From assembly GCF_900537175.1 (NCBI RefSeq), contig NZ_LS999835.1, positions 124,001 through 188,000 on the forward strand: DNA of 64,000 bases, given 5' to 3'. The translations under genes and the position numbers were made by a program. The notes beneath the pieces are model-generated. The model had not been told where the DNA came from. It worked only from the letters and a program-made list of their open reading frames with translations, and did not search any database. Shown piece after piece: positions 56,701 through 64,000 of this stretch. This DNA is from Lentilitoribacter sp. Alg239-R112 (GTDB taxonomy: Bacteria; Pseudomonadota; Alphaproteobacteria; Rhizobiales; Rhizobiaceae). The first letter of the stretch is position 1. Every line of letters begins with the position of its first letter.

Positions 56701-58543
56701 GATCGATTTTGGCGCCTTGCGGTAGTTCCAGCTCCATATCGTGGATGACAACGGTTTGTAATTGATTGTCTTTATCACGCACATCGATTTCAAGGGTATG
56801 TTCGCTGGTTACACCGAAGCCCATATTTTCTAAGAGGGGTACTCGTCTTGAAAGGCTAAGTGGTTTTCGTGCATGAAATATTTTAATTGAAAGCTGATCG
56901 TCGCTTGCGATTGGTCTGCGCATAAAGATGACACGCATCTCTCCTGCACTTGTACATGCTTTAAGATGGTCCAAATCAGCAAAGGTTTCTTCGGCTGTAA
57001 AGTGCTCCATATAGGACTGATTGACTTCAATTCGAGTTTTTTCGTCCTTTGCTAAATCAGCAAACTTATCTTCCCAGCGGGTCGCAATTGCTTTGATATC
57101 TTGTTCAATAAGTTTTTGATCTAGAATGGGGGTTTTTCCGCCTGACCGCCCAATTATAAAGTGGACACGTGCAACACCTTCTGTTGGAAATGCTGGGTAA
57201 TATGCAGACACTCGATCTCCATAAATTGCTTTCAGGTAAAGGCCGATTTTCTCGCGCGAGAGTGAGTTATATTGATGCCGTGGCACGTAAACGATAATGG
57301 ATACAAAGCGATCAAACCTATCAATTCGTGTAAGAACGCGGACGCGAGGGCGGTCTTCCATATCGTTGATTTGAACGCAAAATTCATAAAGTTGCTTTGC
57401 AGAGATCTGGAAGAGTTCATCGCGGGGGTAGGATTCAAGCGTGTTTAGCAGGCTTTTGCCTGAATGGCTGTTTTCGTCAAAGCCAAATTTTGTTGTTACC
57501 CGATGCATTTTTTCACGCAACACAGGTACCTTCGTGACAGAATGATTGTAGGCTGAAGACGTAAACAGGCCAATAACTCTTAATTCACCACAGACATTGC
57601 CTTTAGCATCGTATTTTTTAATGCCAATACAATCCATATACGTGCGTCGATGAACAACAGACCTCACATTAGCTTTCGTAACAAGGAGGTGATCCTTGCC
57701 GTTTAGAAAGGCAATAATTTCAGGTGTAGAAATCACAGGTGTTGTGCCAAGACGTAGCACAGCTAGTTTGGGATCCGATAATATACCGAGGCCGTTTTTG
57801 CCGTCATATTTAAGCTCGGCTTTTTTACCGCGCTTAGAATAGCTATATTCACGCATGCCCAAAAATGTGAAATTCTCATCGCGCAACCAGTTGAGAAATG
57901 CCACTGCTTCCTGGCGTTTTTTAAGCTCTATGGAACCTGGAATATTACTAATTCCGGCAATGGCCTGATCAAGTTTAGTCAACATTGGTTTCCAGCCATT
58001 AACGGCTTGAGTGACCTGTTTAAGCACATGGTTGATGCGTTTTTTAAGTTCAACTGCATCTGCTTTTGAGAGTTTAGGAAGATGTATTTGGATGTAACTT
58101 ATCTGAAGTTTTTGGGCTGGTTTATGGCGTTTATTTCGAAGTGCTAAATGTCCATCTTCATCTTTCACCAATATAGGGTGCAATGCCATATGGATTTGCC
58201 GTGCACCATTGGTAATTTCACCAATGATCGAATCATAGAGGAATGGCTTATTTTGAGAAATAACGGAGATGACAGATGTCTGTTCGCCTTCTACCTTAAT
58301 GCCAGGAATATCATCAATGATCACACGTGGGGTTCGTCCTCCCCATGAATTGATTTCTTCTGCTGAATATATTGCAATATCAGCGAGCATGGATGCGGAA
58401 AATAGTTCGATATCATCACTATTGGATTGATCAAATGCGGTTAGCGGAAATATGTGACCCATCTTTTTGGATTTAAGAAGCTTTTCAGTATCTTTGATAA
58501 GCGTATTAAAATCTGAATCATTCGAACCGTTTGCTTTTGCCAT
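53756..58543 (-). CDS. gdhB: NAD-specific glutamate dehydrogenase, large (180-kDa) type
   Basis: This 1,595-residue protein is the large bacterial NAD-GDH class (GDH-180), which deaminates glutamate to 2-oxoglutarate in catabolism. It has a long N-terminal regulatory half, then the catalytic core with [28 protein letters not shown] and [15 protein letters not shown], followed by [16 protein letters not shown] and [28 protein letters not shown]. A C-terminal extension of about 400 residues follows. GGGGACAG precedes the ATG. A short hairpin (CGGAGC/GCTCCG, 53749-53764) overlaps its stop codon but has no T-run. Confidence 0.95.
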   Translation of the reverse strand: [1595 protein letters not shown]

Positions 58544-58821
58544 GCGCCTGTCCCCTTTGCTTCGAAATTTCTAGAAGCCTAACAAAAGAAATTAATATGG
58601 CGAGAAAATTCCCAAATAATGTAACCATTTGGGTATAAAAAATGTAATTCTGCGAAAATTACTCGCAAATTTGAATAAATTTGGTTCGTAATTGCCTAAT
58701 ATATGAACGAAATGGAATTTGAGGCTTGTGATCGAATCACTTTAGATCAAATTTCAGATCGCAATTTTTTGTGTGATATAGCTTATCTGTTACTGGAACT
58801 GGAGCAGAGTTTTCTGTTTTC
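58544..58821. other. Divergent gdh/pdxY intergenic region
   Basis: About 280 AT-rich bases between divergent genes, presumably holding both promoters. The right half contains a 42-codon open frame that runs into pdxY, described separately. Confidence 0.4.
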
Positions 58822-58831
58822 ATGGGGTTAG
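58703..58831 (+). CDS. Possible 42-residue acidic peptide overlapping pdxY
   Basis: An ATG frame encoding MNEMEFEACDRITLDQISDR followed by NFLCDIAYLLLELEQSFLFS and WG ends in a TAG that overlaps the pdxY start by ten bases. pdxY itself lacks a well-placed ribosome-binding site, so translational coupling from this frame is possible. The peptide is acidic and amphipathic and resembles nothing I recognise. No good ribosome-binding site precedes it either. Confidence 0.3.
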   Translation: MNEMEFEACDRITLDQISDRNFLCDIAYLLLELEQSFLFSWG

Positions 58832-59709
58832 TTAAGAGGAATGATAAACTGTCTGATTTAAAGAAAGCGGTCATTGTTATTTCAAGCCATGTTGTTCGTG
58901 GAAGTGTTGGTAATCGTGCTGCGGTTTTTGCGTTGGAAGCTTTGGGCCATCAGGTTTGGGCATTGCAGACGGTTACCTTGCCTTGGCATCCTGGTCATGG
59001 GCCTTCAACCCGAATTGTACCTGATGTGAAACAATTTGATGCTGTCATCGAAGATCTGTGTAATTCGCCCTGGTTATCTGAAGTTGGAGGAATTATTTCA
59101 GGTTATTTGGGCGATAAGGATCAAGCAAAAAGCGTTGCAAAGTTGGTCCATGCAGTTAAATGCGCGTCGCCAGAAGCTTTATATCTATGTGATCCTGTTA
59201 TTGGTGATCTAGGCGGTTTGTATGTGCCGGAACATATTGCTCTTTCCATTAAAAGTGATCTGCTGCCTCTTGCTGATATTATCACTCCGAATCGATTTGA
59301 ATTGTCGTGGCTGACAGGTATGGATATTCAAACAAACAGTGATATTTTATCTTGCATCAAAACAACTGATATTCAGTGTGTTTTGGCTACATCAGCATTT
59401 TCTGACAAGGTTGAGCAAACCGCGAATTTGTATTTTGATGGTAAGAATTGCTTTGTAGCCGAGCATCGCTCATTTGCTGTACCCATAAATGGTCCAGGTG
59501 ATCTAACCTCAGCAATCTTGATGTCGCGTTTGATGGGTGAAAATGATGCGCGTACCACACTTGGTTTGGTGACATCCAGTGTTTATGAAATATTGGAGCG
59601 GACTATTCATGCGGGTGGTAACGAATTGATATTGGAACAAAATATCTCGAGTCTTAAAACACCAAATATACCCATCAAAATTACAAAATTGCCAATAGGC
59701 AGGATTTGA
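58822..59709 (+). CDS. pdxY: Pyridoxal kinase
   Basis: PdxY/PdxK phosphorylates pyridoxal to PLP in the salvage pathway. The 295-residue ribokinase-like protein has the conserved SSHVVRGSVGNRAAVFALEALGHQVWALQTV, YLCDPVIGDLGGLYVP, ADIITPNRFELSWLTG and the anion-hole motif NGPGDLTSAIL, in which the usual GTGD is GPGD. That variant occurs in this family, but kinase activity is not proven. It lies 66 bases before carbonic anhydrase on the same strand. Confidence 0.92.
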   Translation: MGLVKRNDKLSDLKKAVIVISSHVVRGSVGNRAAVFALEALGHQVWALQTVTLPWHPGHGPSTRIVPDVKQFDAVIEDLCNSPWLSEVGGIISGYLGDKDQAKSVAKLVHAVKCASPEALYLCDPVIGDLGGLYVPEHIALSIKSDLLPLADIITPNRFELSWLTGMDIQTNSDILSCIKTTDIQCVLATSAFSDKVEQTANLYFDGKNCFVAEHRSFAVPINGPGDLTSAILMSRLMGENDARTTLGLVTSSVYEILERTIHAGGNELILEQNISSLKTPNIPIKITKLPIGRI

Positions 59710-59775
59710 AATTGGCACATTGTATTATAGTTTGATATAGCCTTTATATGTCTAATAAATTGGTTATCTGATTTT

Positions 59776-60420
59776 ATGAATAAATTTCCAAAAGATCTTC
59801 TTACTGGCTACCAGAATTTTATGAGTGGTCGTTATTTAACGGAAAGTTCTCGATATAAAGAACTCGCAGATCGTGGGCAAAAACCTCATACAATGGTTAT
59901 TGCTTGTTGTGATTCCCGATCAGGGCCTGAGACAATATTTGATAGCGGTCCGGGTGAACTGTTTGTTGTTCGTAATGTTGCCAACCTTGTTCCAACTTAT
60001 AAGCCCGATGGTGAAAATCATGGGACATCTGCGGCTCTTGAGTTTGCAGTTCAATCACTCAAAGTTCGGCAAATTGTTGTCATGGGTCATGGGCGTTGCG
60101 GTGGTATTTCTGCGGCTCTTGCTCAAGATTCTGAACCGTTATCTCCCGGTGATTTTATTGGCCGATGGATGGAGATGTTAAAGCCTGCGGCTGAAACTAT
60201 TCAAGATAGCCCATTAATGACACAGTCTGAACGTCAGACCGCTTTAGAACGAATCTCGGTTAGAAACTCTATCGATAATCTGCGGACTTTCCCTTGCGTT
60301 AAAATTTTAGAGGAACGCGGAACACTGTCTATTCATGGTGCCTGGTTTGATATATCGACAGGCGAACTGTGGATCATGGATGGAGATACGGGAGATTTCA
60401 AGCGACCGGAGTTTGACTAG
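59776..60420 (+). CDS. Beta-class carbonic anhydrase
   Basis: A 214-residue beta-CA that hydrates CO2 to bicarbonate. The zinc ligands are Cys45 (ACCDSRSGPE), His105 and Cys108 (GHGRCGG), with the Asp46-Arg48 dyad. The sequence is of the bacterial Can/CynT type; no cyanase gene is adjacent. It converges on the lytic transglycosylase, 28 bases away. Confidence 0.95.
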   Translation: MNKFPKDLLTGYQNFMSGRYLTESSRYKELADRGQKPHTMVIACCDSRSGPETIFDSGPGELFVVRNVANLVPTYKPDGENHGTSAALEFAVQSLKVRQIVVMGHGRCGGISAALAQDSEPLSPGDFIGRWMEMLKPAAETIQDSPLMTQSERQTALERISVRNSIDNLRTFPCVKILEERGTLSIHGAWFDISTGELWIMDGDTGDFKRPEFD

Positions 60421-60448
60421 AGGTCTTTATGCAAAATTGTGTAGATAT

Positions 60449-61255
60449 CTAACCATCGATTTTTGCAGCAATTGCCGCAATTGCTTTTTGGTATACGCCT
60501 GCTGCATTCCAAGCTTGTATCGCACGGTAGTTAGTTTGACCGGGCTGATACCCCCCACCTTTTCTCCACCCTTTACCACGCAGAAAATTAGCGGTTGAGG
60601 CAAGAGCATCAAATTTATTGGATAGATCAACGCGGCGGTTTGCGTCGCCATTTGCGCCGAATTTTAAAACATTGCTTGGCAGAAATTGGGTCTGTCCGAT
60701 TTCACCATGAGCAGCACCCCTAAAATTCGGGCTAATCCAACCTTTTTGGATGAGTGTTAAAAGCGCATAAAGTTCCTTTGTGAAGAATGCTGATCTTCGG
60801 CAATCATAGGAGAGTGTAGCAACCGCTGACACGGTGTGTTGGTTTCCTGTAAATGAGCCGAAGCCACTTTCCATACCCCAAATTGCAATAAGTACACCTG
60901 ACGGTACGCCGTATTTCCGTTCTAGTTTACCAAAGAAACTCGCATTTTGCTTCTTAAGTCGTTTGCCTTTGGAGATGATGGAAGCGGCCCCGCGCTTTTT
61001 CATGAACTGATTAAACGTAAGTTTAAAGCTGCGTTGGTTTCGATCAAGGCTGATCGTCTTTTTAGCGTAGCTGGCTTTCGCGAAAGCTCTATCGAGTGTT
61101 TTCTTGGAGATTCCGTTGCGCACGGCTTCTTTTTTAAATTGTGTAACCCAATTCGAGAAATTTGCTGATGTATTAGAGCATTTAGCTGCGAATGCTGGAT
61201 TTGCTGAACTCAGGCCAATCGCTAAAACAGCGGCAATTGTATAAGCGCGGATCAT
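60449..61255 (-). CDS. Lytic murein transglycosylase, MltB type
   Basis: A periplasmic peptidoglycan transglycosylase of 268 residues with a signal peptide (MIRAYTIAAVLAIGLSSANP, then AFA). The catalytic Glu129 is in VLIAIWGMESGFGSFTGN; GQTQFLPSNVLKFGANGD and GWRKGGGYQPGQTNYRAIQAWNAAGVYQKAI are family motifs. There is no lipobox, so it is soluble rather than outer-membrane anchored, and no C-terminal peptidoglycan-binding domain. It follows the asd terminator. Confidence 0.92.
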   Translation of the reverse strand: MIRAYTIAAVLAIGLSSANPAFAAKCSNTSANFSNWVTQFKKEAVRNGISKKTLDRAFAKASYAKKTISLDRNQRSFKLTFNQFMKKRGAASIISKGKRLKKQNASFFGKLERKYGVPSGVLIAIWGMESGFGSFTGNQHTVSAVATLSYDCRRSAFFTKELYALLTLIQKGWISPNFRGAAHGEIGQTQFLPSNVLKFGANGDANRRVDLSNKFDALASTANFLRGKGWRKGGGYQPGQTNYRAIQAWNAAGVYQKAIAAIAAKIDG

Positions 61256-61316
61256 GAAGCTTCTCTCTATCTAAATTGATACGAATCAAATGATAGATCA
61301 AAGATCATATAATCGC

Positions 61317-61345
61317 AAAAAACGCCGGATGTTGCCATCCAGCGC
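61317..61345 (-). terminator. Rho-independent terminator of asd
   Basis: On the minus strand a GC-rich ten-base stem (complement of 61336-61345 with 61322-61331, two G-T wobbles) closes a four-base loop and is followed by six T residues (complement of 61317-61322). It lies about 25 bases after the asd stop. Confidence 0.8.
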
Positions 61346-61371
61346 TTTCGTTTATTCGGCATAAACTCAAT

Positions 61372-62394
61372 CTACTTTGCTTTTAGTAATCCACGATTAA
61401 TCAGAAGTTCAGCGATTTGAATTGTGTTGAGTGCTGCACCTTTGCGCAAGTTATCTGAAACCACCCAAAGATTAAGGCCATTTTCAACCGTTGCATCTTC
61501 ACGAATTCGAGAGATGTAAGTCGCATCATCGCCTGCACATTCTACAGGTGTAATGTATCCACCATCTTCATGCTTGTCGATGACCAAACAACCCGGAGCT
61601 TCACGCAAGATATTACGTGCGTCATCCGCTAAAAGTTCGCTTTCAAATTCGACATTGACAGATTCAGCATGACCAATAAACACAGGCACGCGAACCGCTG
61701 TACAAGTGACCTTGATTTTAGGATCAAGCATCTTTTTAGTTTCAGCCAGAACTTTCCATTCTTCCTTTGTGTAGCCATCTTCCATGAAGCTATCGATATG
61801 AGGAATAACGTTAAACGCAATGCGTTTTGTAAACACATTGTTTTCAATCGGATCGGCGACAAAAACAGCGCGACTTTGATTGAATAGCTCATCCATTCCG
61901 TCTTTACCGGCGCCAGAAACAGACTGGTAAGTTGAAACAACAAGACGCTTGATTTTTGCAACATCATGCAAAGGCTTTAGCGCGACAACCAATTGTGCCG
62001 TTGAGCAATTTGGGTTGGCGATGATGTTTTTCTTGCGAAAACCATCAATTGCATCTGGATTCACTTCCGGAACGATCAATGGAACTTCTGAATCGTAACG
62101 CCATGCCGATGAATTATCGATGACAATGCAGCCTTGTGCGCCAATTTTTGGAGACATCTTCTTGGAGACAGAACCACCAGCTGACATAAGGCAGATATCC
62201 GTGTTTGAAAAATCGTAGTTCTCCAGATTTTTTACGACAAGCGTTTTATCACCGTAAGAGACTTCTTTACCGACTGATCGAGATGATGCTAGCGGGATGA
62301 TTTCCGATGCTGGGAAATTACGCTCTTCGAGAATATTGAGCATTTCTCTGCCCACATTGCCGGTAGCGCCAGCGATTGCAATTTTAAAACTCAT
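61372..62394 (-). CDS. asd: Aspartate-semialdehyde dehydrogenase
   Basis: Asd reduces aspartyl phosphate to aspartate semialdehyde, the branch point to lysine/diaminopimelate, threonine and methionine. The 340-residue protein has the NADP loop IAGATGNVGREM and the catalytic Cys130 in IIANPNCSTAQL; the later YQSVSGAGKDGMDEL segment is also conserved. An AGGAT lies about ten bases before the ATG. Upstream, on the same strand, is a 39-codon frame ending in Thr, Met and Lys codons, followed by RNA that can cover this ribosome-binding site. Confidence 0.96.
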   Translation of the reverse strand: MSFKIAIAGATGNVGREMLNILEERNFPASEIIPLASSRSVGKEVSYGDKTLVVKNLENYDFSNTDICLMSAGGSVSKKMSPKIGAQGCIVIDNSSAWRYDSEVPLIVPEVNPDAIDGFRKKNIIANPNCSTAQLVVALKPLHDVAKIKRLVVSTYQSVSGAGKDGMDELFNQSRAVFVADPIENNVFTKRIAFNVIPHIDSFMEDGYTKEEWKVLAETKKMLDPKIKVTCTAVRVPVFIGHAESVNVEFESELLADDARNILREAPGCLVIDKHEDGGYITPVECAGDDATYISRIREDATVENGLNLWVVSDNLRKGAALNTIQIAELLINRGLLKAK

Positions 62395-62487
62395 TTTTTG
62401 GTTTATCCTGTCTCTCTCCGCTTTGGTCCACGAAAACTCGTGTCCTTCATCCCCGACTATCGGGGAGAGTGCGACAGACGAGAGGTG
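62395..62487 (-). promoter_or_regulatory. Candidate translational attenuator over the asd RBS
   Basis: On the minus strand the RNA between the small frame and asd can form two local hairpins: CCCCGA/TCGGGG (62451-62465, plus coordinates) and CACGA/TCGTG (62429-62442). A long-range stem can join CTGTC and CTCTC (complements of 62473-62477 and 62465-62469) with GAGAG and GACAG (complements of 62414-62418 and 62408-62412). The last strand runs into the AGGAT of asd, so the fold would hide it. A ribosome halted at the end of the upstream frame would cover the CTGTC/CTCTC strand and free the site. The fold was drawn by eye. Confidence 0.45.
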
Positions 62488-62607
62488 TTAGGTTGTTTTT
62501 GTCGTCTTGGTCATTGTCTGATTGATTTGAAAAGAGCGCACAGATGCATCACTTACACAAAGTGCAAGTTGAAATGCTTCCAAATTTTGAGCTTCATAAA
62601 AGTTCAT
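62488..62607 (-). CDS. Candidate Thr/Met/Lys leader peptide upstream of asd
   Basis: A 39-codon frame starts at ATG 62607 with a good AGGAAAAG ribosome-binding site seven or so bases upstream. It encodes MNFYEAQNLEAFQLALCVSD, then ASVRSFQINQ, and ends TMTKTTKTT: the last nine codons (62491-62517) are only Thr (six), Lys (two) and Met (one). These are the end products of the pathway that Asd serves. It lies 93 bases before asd on the same strand. It is too short for usual gene callers. An alternative is an ordinary small protein or a chance frame. Confidence 0.5.
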   Translation of the reverse strand: MNFYEAQNLEAFQLALCVSDASVRSFQINQTMTKTTKTT

Positions 62608-62617
62608 GTCTTTTCCT

Positions 62618-62639
62618 ATCGGGGCGGTAATGCCCCGAT
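62618..62639 (-). repeat. Inverted repeat before the asd leader frame
   Basis: ATCGGGGC (62618-62625) and GCCCCGAT (62632-62639) form a perfect eight-base stem with a six-base loop. It lies between leuB and the small frame and directly abuts that frame's ribosome-binding site on the minus strand. There is no T-run in the leuB direction, so it may be a weak leuB terminator or part of the leader control. Confidence 0.6.
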
Positions 62640-62692
62640 TTGCTTTCAGAGTCAATTGACCTTACAGCGTAAGTCCTCAATTCTTGGTTAAA

Positions 62693-63802
62693 TTAGCCAA
62701 GTAGAGACGTGTATTCAGCCAAAATCGCATCACCCATTTCAGATGTTGTGATTTTTGTCATGCCGTCCGTCATGATATCGCCTGTGCGTTTGCCAGTCTC
62801 TAAAACATTGGCAATAGCTTTTTCGACGCGATCAGCATCTTCGATCATGTTAAATGAATATCTTAGGCACATCGCAAATGATGAGATCATAGCAATCGGG
62901 TTTGCAATGCCTTGACCAGCAATATCAGGCGCTGAGCCATGAACGGGTTCGTAAAGTGCTTTGCGACTACCTGTTTGAGCATCTGGTGCACCCAATGAAG
63001 CAGATGGTAACATGCCGAGTGAACCTGTTAGCATTGCTGCAATATCAGACAGCATATCACCAAACAGGTTATCTGTAACGATCACATCAAATTGTTTCGG
63101 CCAGCGAACGAGTTGCATTCCACCTGCATCTGCAAGCATATGACTTAGCTCAACATCAGAATATTTAGCTTTGTGAGTAGCTGTGACAACCTCGTTCCAA
63201 AGAACACCAGATTTCATCACATTACGCTTTTCCATAGAGCAGACTTTATTTTGACGTGTACGTGCAAGTTCAAATGCAACGCCTGCAATCCGGTCGATTT
63301 CATATGTGTCATAAACTTGCGTATCAATTGCACGTTTCTGTCCATCACCAAGATCATGAATTTCCTTTGGTTCACCAAAGTAAACGCCGCCTGTAAGCTC
63401 ACGAACGATTAAAATATCGAGGCCTTCCACAACATCAGCTTTCAATGATGAGGAAGCCGCTAGCGCGGGATAACAAATCGCGGGGCGTAGGTTCGCAAAA
63501 AGTTCCATGTCTTTACGTAAGCGTAACAATCCTGCTTCTGGGCGAACATCGTAAGGCACATCATCCCATTTTGGCCCACCAACAGCGCCAAAGAGCACAG
63601 CATCGGCTGCCATGGCCTTTTCCATGTCGGCATCAGAAATAGACTGGCCGTGCGCATCATAGGCTGAGCCGCCAACAAGACCCTCGTCGGTTTCAAAATT
63701 TGAACCTTGCTTTTCGTTCATAAGGGTAATGAATTTACGAACTTCGTTCATGGCTTCTGGGCCAATACCATCGCCAGGAAGAAGGAAGAGTTTATTTGTC
63801 AT
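62693..63802 (-). CDS. leuB: 3-isopropylmalate dehydrogenase
   Basis: LeuB oxidatively decarboxylates 3-isopropylmalate in leucine synthesis. The 369-residue protein has [53 protein letters not shown] and the metal-binding [27 protein letters not shown]. It lies upstream of asd on the same strand, separated by the leader region, and 14 bases after the RidA-like gene. Confidence 0.97.
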   Translation of the reverse strand: MTNKLFLLPGDGIGPEAMNEVRKFITLMNEKQGSNFETDEGLVGGSAYDAHGQSISDADMEKAMAADAVLFGAVGGPKWDDVPYDVRPEAGLLRLRKDMELFANLRPAICYPALAASSSLKADVVEGLDILIVRELTGGVYFGEPKEIHDLGDGQKRAIDTQVYDTYEIDRIAGVAFELARTRQNKVCSMEKRNVMKSGVLWNEVVTATHKAKYSDVELSHMLADAGGMQLVRWPKQFDVIVTDNLFGDMLSDIAAMLTGSLGMLPSASLGAPDAQTGSRKALYEPVHGSAPDIAGQGIANPIAMISSFAMCLRYSFNMIEDADRVEKAIANVLETGKRTGDIMTDGMTKITTSEMGDAILAEYTSLLG

Positions 63803-63816
63803 AATTTGCCTGTCTT

Positions 63817-64000
63817 TTAGCTCCGTTTAAGAGCGGTTACTTCAATTTCAAATTTTATTTCTGGTTTGATGAGATCGGCAATAATCATCGTCGCTGCTGG
63901 ACGTATCCCGTCAAAATATTGCCCCAAAAGCGGAAACACTATATCGACAAATTTTTGATCTGTTACGATATAATTGGCCCGAACAATATCTGCCCGTTCA
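63817..64000 (-). CDS. RidA-family protein, 5' end cut by the window edge
   Basis: Only the C-terminal 60 codons are inside the window. The translated end reads [20 protein letters not shown], continues to [16 protein letters not shown] and closes [14 protein letters not shown], which matches the C terminus of Rid/YER057c/UK114 proteins. RidA deaminates reactive enamine/imine intermediates; other Rid subfamilies have unknown roles. The Arg of RPAATM is the carboxylate-binding arginine of the family. It precedes leuB by 14 bases and is probably cotranscribed. Confidence 0.85.
   Translation of the reverse strand, partial: ERADIVRANYIVTDQKFVDIVFPLLGQYFDGIRPAATMIIADLIKPEIKFEIEVTALKRS

Noticed and set aside
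1..64000. rRNA, tRNA, CRISPR, prophage, transposon or integrative-element content
   Set aside because: I scanned for cloverleaf ends, repeat-spacer arrays, transposase and integrase motifs and found none I could support.

Overview
The window reads as an alphaproteobacterial chromosome, most likely a visibly AT-rich member of Hyphomicrobiales (Rhizobiales). The evidence is gene order: chvI-chvG beside pckA and a PTS EIIA-HPr pair, hisB-DUF2628-hisH-hisA-hisF-hisE-coaA, hslV-hslU-DUF1402, mltA-Tim44-fxsA-secB, dnaQ-coaE-aroE-maf facing hemE, rho-mnmE-mnmG-rsmG-parA-parB, and leuS-lptE-holA. These neighbourhoods are typical of the order. Species cannot be named from the sequence alone. I found no phage, insertion sequence, CRISPR array, defence island, rRNA or tRNA gene.

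Layout. 1-5 kb: ahcY (cut by the window edge), ptsH, EIIA and the ChvG/ChvI two-component system, all leftward, divergent from pckA. 6.9-8.6 kb: arfB, a BON-LysM protein and alkB. 8.6-14.3 kb: a PAP2 membrane protein, coaA and the histidine cluster, leftward. 14.5-17.5 kb: hslVU and DUF1402. 17.5-20.3 kb: XRE regulator, Smr protein, mltA and a Tim44-domain protein, leftward. 20.5-21.7 kb: fxsA and secB. 21.7-24.5 kb: dnaQ-coaE-aroE-maf, leftward. 24.5-24.95 kb: the probable chromosomal origin, with perfect DnaA boxes, an AT-rich stretch and flanking GANTC sites. 25-33.7 kb: hemE, hemJ, rho, mnmE, mnmG, rsmG, parA and parB, rightward, with a cluster of parS sites. 33.7-37.9 kb: holA, lptE and leuS. 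38-41.5 kb: yggS, prpE and an SDR. 41.6-48.5 kb: trcR, a nuclease, an SDHAF4 homologue, panB, panC, nadC, nadB and nadA, leftward. 48.8-53.7 kb: rsmB, a heparinase II/III-like gene and purH. 53.8-58.5 kb: the giant NAD-glutamate dehydrogenase. 58.8-60.4 kb: pdxY and carbonic anhydrase. 60.4-64 kb: a lytic transglycosylase, asd, leuB and a partial RidA gene, leftward.

Functionally this is an origin-proximal core region: replication initiation and segregation (oriC, parS, ParAB, DnaQ, HolA), translation and RNA modification (MnmEG, RsmG, RsmB, LeuS, ArfB), cofactor synthesis (NAD, pantothenate/CoA, haem, B6), amino-acid synthesis (His, Leu, the aspartate family, shikimate), proteostasis (HslVU, SecB) and envelope maintenance (MltA, MltB-type, LptE).

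The two observations I rate highest are outside routine annotation. First, a 39-codon open frame upstream of asd ends in nine codons that are only Thr, Met and Lys, the end products of the Asd pathway, and is followed by RNA that can fold over the asd ribosome-binding site: a candidate translational attenuator. Second, hprK is missing from its usual place between chvG and the EIIA gene, and the HPr encoded next door has Glu at the position of the regulatory serine that HprK phosphorylates, which suggests coupled loss of this control.
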